NCBI GenBank assembly: GCA_020723285.1
Contig: DYJE01000010.1
Coordinates: forward strand, 1-64,000
Direction: 5' to 3'
Length of the DNA stretch: 64,000 bases
From: Desulforapulum autotrophicum
Lineage (GTDB): Bacteria > Desulfobacterota > Desulfobacteria > Desulfobacterales > Desulfolunaceae
A program made the translations under genes and the position numbers. The notes beneath the pieces were generated by a model. The model ran no database searches and had not been told where the DNA came from. It was given only the letters and a program-made list of their open reading frames with translations. This document shows, one piece after another, positions 61,553 through 64,000 of the stretch. Position 1 is the first letter of the stretch. Each line of letters begins with the position of its first letter.

Positions 61553-62434
61553 TCAGTCGCGGTTCAGAATGGCAAGAACCCGTTCCAGGTCCGAATCGTT
61601 GTAGAAATCGATTTCCACACGGCCTTTTTTGCCTTTCCTGTTGATCTGGACTTTGGTTCCGAAATCACGGGACAGTTTTTCCGAAAGCTGGGCGTAATAA
61701 ATCTGGCTTTCACCTTTTTCCACCGGCAATTTTTCATCCACGTGCTTTTTGATCCGGCGGATAAGGTTTTCCGTTTCGCGAACGCTGAGACCTTTGGCGA
61801 TGACGGTTTTCCAGGCCTTGTCCTGCTGGACCGGGTTTTCCGCACCCAAGAGAGCCCGGGCGTGCCCCATGCTGATTTCCTGTTTGTTGATGCTGTCCTT
61901 GATATGAACGGGAAGCTGGCGAAGTCTTAAAAAATTGGCCACGGCCGGCCTGCTTTTTCCCACCTTGGCAGCCACCTGGTCCTGGGTGAAGTCGAATTCG
62001 TCGATAAGCCGCTGATAGGCGTCGGCTTCTTCCATCGGGGTGAAGTCTTCACGCTGGATGTTTTCCACAATGGCCATTTCCAGCATTTCTTTGTCGCTAA
62101 GGTCTTTCACCACCACAGGGATGGATTCAAGTCCCGCCATTTTCGACGCCCGGAGACGCCGTTCTCCGGCAACAAGCTCGTATCCGCTGTCCGCCTTCCT
62201 GACGATGAGGGGCTGGATCACCCCCTGTTCCGCGATGGACTGACAGAGTTCCGCCAGTTCCTCGTCGGAAAAAATATGCCGGGGCTGATAACGGTTGGGC
62301 TCGATGAGATTTATGTCGCACATGAAATAATCCGCCGAACCGTCCACAGGCATGTCCGGTTCAGGGATCAGGGCGCTCAATCCCCGGCCCAGACCTTGTT
62401 TTTTCCGTCCTTTCGAATTTTTCAAATCAGCCAT
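61553..62434 (-). CDS. parB: Chromosome partitioning protein ParB
   Basis: The 293-residue protein has the ParB layout: basic N-terminus with GLGRGLSALIPE, the CTP-binding domain with VAGERRLRASKMAG (GERR motif), the helix-turn-helix TQDQVAAKVGKSRPAVANFL and a C-terminal dimerisation region. ParB loads on parS sites and acts with ParA in chromosome segregation. No parS site was found in the window. It lies 62 bases downstream of parA. Confidence 0.95.
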   Translation of the reverse strand: MADLKNSKGRKKQGLGRGLSALIPEPDMPVDGSADYFMCDINLIEPNRYQPRHIFSDEELAELCQSIAEQGVIQPLIVRKADSGYELVAGERRLRASKMAGLESIPVVVKDLSDKEMLEMAIVENIQREDFTPMEEADAYQRLIDEFDFTQDQVAAKVGKSRPAVANFLRLRQLPVHIKDSINKQEISMGHARALLGAENPVQQDKAWKTVIAKGLSVRETENLIRRIKKHVDEKLPVEKGESQIYYAQLSEKLSRDFGTKVQINRKGKKGRVEIDFYNDSDLERVLAILNRD

Positions 62435-62496
62435 TTTTTCCGACCTTCACAAAGAGAGAAATTGTAACGAGAGCGTCTTTATTGCAGGAAACACGG

Positions 62497-63255
62497 TTAT
62501 CGGGCAACCACTTCCCGTGCAAGGGCCATGTAACACTTGGCACCCACGGAAGCGGCGTCATAGGTAAAAATGGATTCGCCGAAGCTGGGGGCTTCGCTGA
62601 GCCTGACGCTCCGGGGAATGCGCGTGGCGAAAACCAGATCCTTGAAATGCTTTTCAGCTTCCTCGGCCACCTGGAAAGACAGGTTGGTCCTTTTGTCGAA
62701 CATGGTGAGAAGGATGCCGGTGATTTTAAGGGAGGGATTCAGGCTCTGCTTGATCCGTTTCACGGTCTGCATCAACTGGCTCAGACCCTCCAGGGCGTAA
62801 AACTCGCTCTGGAGCGGAACGAGGATGGAATCGGCGGCGGCCATGGCGTTCAGGGTGAGAAGGCTTAAAGACGGCGGACAGTCGATCACCACGTAATCAT
62901 AGTTGCCATTGAGCCCGGCCAGAAAATTCTTTAAAATCAGCTCCCGTCCGGCGTCGGACATCATTTCCACTTCAAAACCGATGAGTTCCACCCGTGAAGG
63001 AACCACATCCAGATTCTTGATGCCGCTCGGAACGATAGCGTCCTTGATCTGAACCTCTCCGATCAGCCCGTGGTACAAGGTCTTTTTGACGGAAGGTTTG
63101 TCAATGCCGATCCCGGTGGTGGCGTTGGCCTGGGGATCGCAGTCCACCAGCAGTGTTTTTTTGGACAACTGTGCCAGAGCCGTCGACAGGTTGATCGCCG
63201 TCGTCGTCTTTCCCACCCCACCTTTCTGGTTTGCTATACATATTATTTTTGCCAT
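62497..63255 (-). CDS. parA: Chromosome partitioning ATPase ParA (Soj)
   Basis: The 252-residue MinD/ParA-type ATPase shows the deviant Walker A motif KGGVGKTTTAINLS, switch region DCDPQANATTGIG and VIDCPPSLSLLTLNAMAA. It binds DNA non-specifically as an ATP dimer and moves ParB-parS complexes. The pairing with parB is the usual chromosomal arrangement and hints that the origin of replication is not far away. The preceding gap (63256-63442) is AT-rich and may contain its promoter. Confidence 0.95.
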   Translation of the reverse strand: MAKIICIANQKGGVGKTTTAINLSTALAQLSKKTLLVDCDPQANATTGIGIDKPSVKKTLYHGLIGEVQIKDAIVPSGIKNLDVVPSRVELIGFEVEMMSDAGRELILKNFLAGLNGNYDYVVIDCPPSLSLLTLNAMAAADSILVPLQSEFYALEGLSQLMQTVKRIKQSLNPSLKITGILLTMFDKRTNLSFQVAEEAEKHFKDLVFATRIPRSVRLSEAPSFGESIFTYDAASVGAKCYMALAREVVAR

Positions 63256-63442
63256 AGTGGGCGAAAGACTATCATAAAAAACGTGAATTGCAAAGAAAAT
63301 ATCCTGGCGTCACAGGCAATACCCAATGGCCTGAAACGCACATTCAACATACTGAAATCAATATATAAACATTATAAGTCCAAAGTTTGCCGAGCCCGAT
63401 TCCCAAACGGCCGCACGAATCCGTCATCCCTTCGGTCAAACC

Positions 63443-64000
63443 CTATCGCATTCCGGCATCCACCGCTTCCGGCTGGGGTTCTGGGGGAATATTGGACCGT
63501 ATGAGAACGTTCTTTTTCAGGGACTGGACCACCTGATCCACGTTTTCCACCGCAGCCCTGATTTCGCTGACACCGTTTTTCACCGAACCGGTCACCGGTG
63601 GAATATCCCGGCTGCCTTTTTCAATATTGGCGATGATGGACTTCAGCTCGGCGATACGGGCCAGAAGCTCGTTGCCGATTTCATGGACCTTTTCCAGATC
63701 GGCCTGAACTTGATCCACGGCCCTGGGAGCCTTACCCGTGGCTTTTTCCACGTTGGCCATGATCAGTCCCACTTTCTTCTCCACTTCCGACAGGGATTTG
63801 TTGACGCTGGCCATGGCCGTAAACAGCGGCCCTTCAGGCTGTTTGATCCGGGCCGTGATTTCGGCGAGGTCCTGAACGGCACGGATCACCATCTTGGCGG
63901 TTTTTTCGATCTCGAATTCCTTGAGAAGATCCGAGATGGATTTGTTCTCCACCGACCGGATTTCCCCTTCTTCCTCAACAGGCGGCGAGCTTTCGCTTCC
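63443..64000 (-). CDS. MCE/MlaD-family lipid-transport protein, 3' part
   Basis: The reading frame is open to the window edge, so only the C-terminal 185 residues are seen. They form long helices (KKVGLIMANVEKATGKAPRA, IARIAELKSIIANIEKGS in type) ending with SVKNGVSEIRAAVENVDQVV and QSLKKNVLIRSNIPP. This ending is typical of MCE (MlaD-like) proteins that carry phospholipids across the periplasm with an ABC transporter. The MCE domain itself and any signal anchor lie beyond the window. A Pro/Glu tail ends the protein. Confidence 0.65.
   Translation of the reverse strand, partial: GSESSPPVEEEGEIRSVENKSISDLLKEFEIEKTAKMVIRAVQDLAEITARIKQPEGPLFTAMASVNKSLSEVEKKVGLIMANVEKATGKAPRAVDQVQADLEKVHEIGNELLARIAELKSIIANIEKGSRDIPPVTGSVKNGVSEIRAAVENVDQVVQSLKKNVLIRSNIPPEPQPEAVDAGMR

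Noticed and set aside
61553-64000. parS sites near parAB
   Set aside because: I found no sequence close to the GTTTCACGTGAAAC-type consensus in this part or elsewhere in the window.
1-64000. CRISPR arrays, rRNA, prophage or toxin-antitoxin systems
   Set aside because: No regularly spaced repeats, rRNA sequences, phage structural genes or convincing toxin-antitoxin pairs were visible.

Overview
The window looks like chromosomal DNA from a strictly anaerobic, Gram-negative member of the Desulfobacterota (former Deltaproteobacteria), probably near the Desulfobacterales. This is inference. It rests on the gene set: a glycyl radical enzyme, three radical SAM proteins (two B12-type), butyrate-type CoA metabolism, sigma-54 promoters, a PEP-CTERM protein, the mfd-surA-rodZ-mgtE-recO order and a purD-purE fusion. 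Most of the window is moderately GC-rich. No phage, plasmid backbone, CRISPR array or complete insertion sequence is visible.

Region 1-5580 is a low-density patchwork. It holds two AT-rich lipoprotein genes, an internally deleted REP-associated (Y1) transposase with terminal inverted repeats, a GNAT acetyltransferase, an intact 3-hydroxybutyryl-CoA dehydrogenase joined directly to a chemoreceptor fragment, an ATC-hydrolase-like gene and several gene remnants. It ends at a tRNA-Leu(UAG) with a clear promoter.

From 5.8 to 40.5 kb the DNA is mostly ordinary core genome. On the minus strand a long gene run reads mfd, SurA-like chaperone, RodZ-like protein, mgtE, recO, a GHMP kinase, a lipid kinase and plsC (20138 down to 9811). 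Around it lie a hybrid histidine kinase, a radical SAM/NIPSNAP pair, cvpA-mazG-hisH-hisF, two cyclic-di-GMP genes (EAL-HDOD and 7TM-GGDEF), a 3-hydroxybutyrate oligomer hydrolase, a purD-purE fusion, tsaC, two translationally coupled B12-binding radical SAM genes, an MBL-fold/3D-domain lipoprotein pair and an amidohydrolase/GDPD pair. REP-type (BIME) repeats carrying GTAG-hairpin units lie at 33.3, 37.1 and 40.6 kb.

From 40.7 to 59.7 kb the content is more accessory. It includes an outer-membrane barrel, an unrecognised 541-residue protein with a HIT-like signature, a DksA-type regulator, a small penicillin-binding protein followed by a roughly 1,255-residue GlmS-like protein and a TetR regulator, and a FadR-type regulator with matching operators before its own gene and before a glycyl radical enzyme that has no activase beside it. 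A PEP-CTERM protein and a CoA-transferase follow, each behind a well-spaced sigma-54 promoter. The window closes with an IspH-UbiA fusion, parB, parA and the 3' part of an MCE-family gene that runs off the end.

Functional themes are C4/butyrate chemistry (3-hydroxybutyryl-CoA dehydrogenase, oligomer hydrolase, CoA-transferase), envelope and phospholipid maintenance, cyclic-di-GMP signalling and radical enzymology. Nothing proves a wholly new system. The best candidates for new biology are the extended GlmS-like protein with a buried catalytic cysteine, the orphan glycyl radical enzyme with its FadR regulon, the IspH-UbiA fusion and the radical SAM/NIPSNAP pair.
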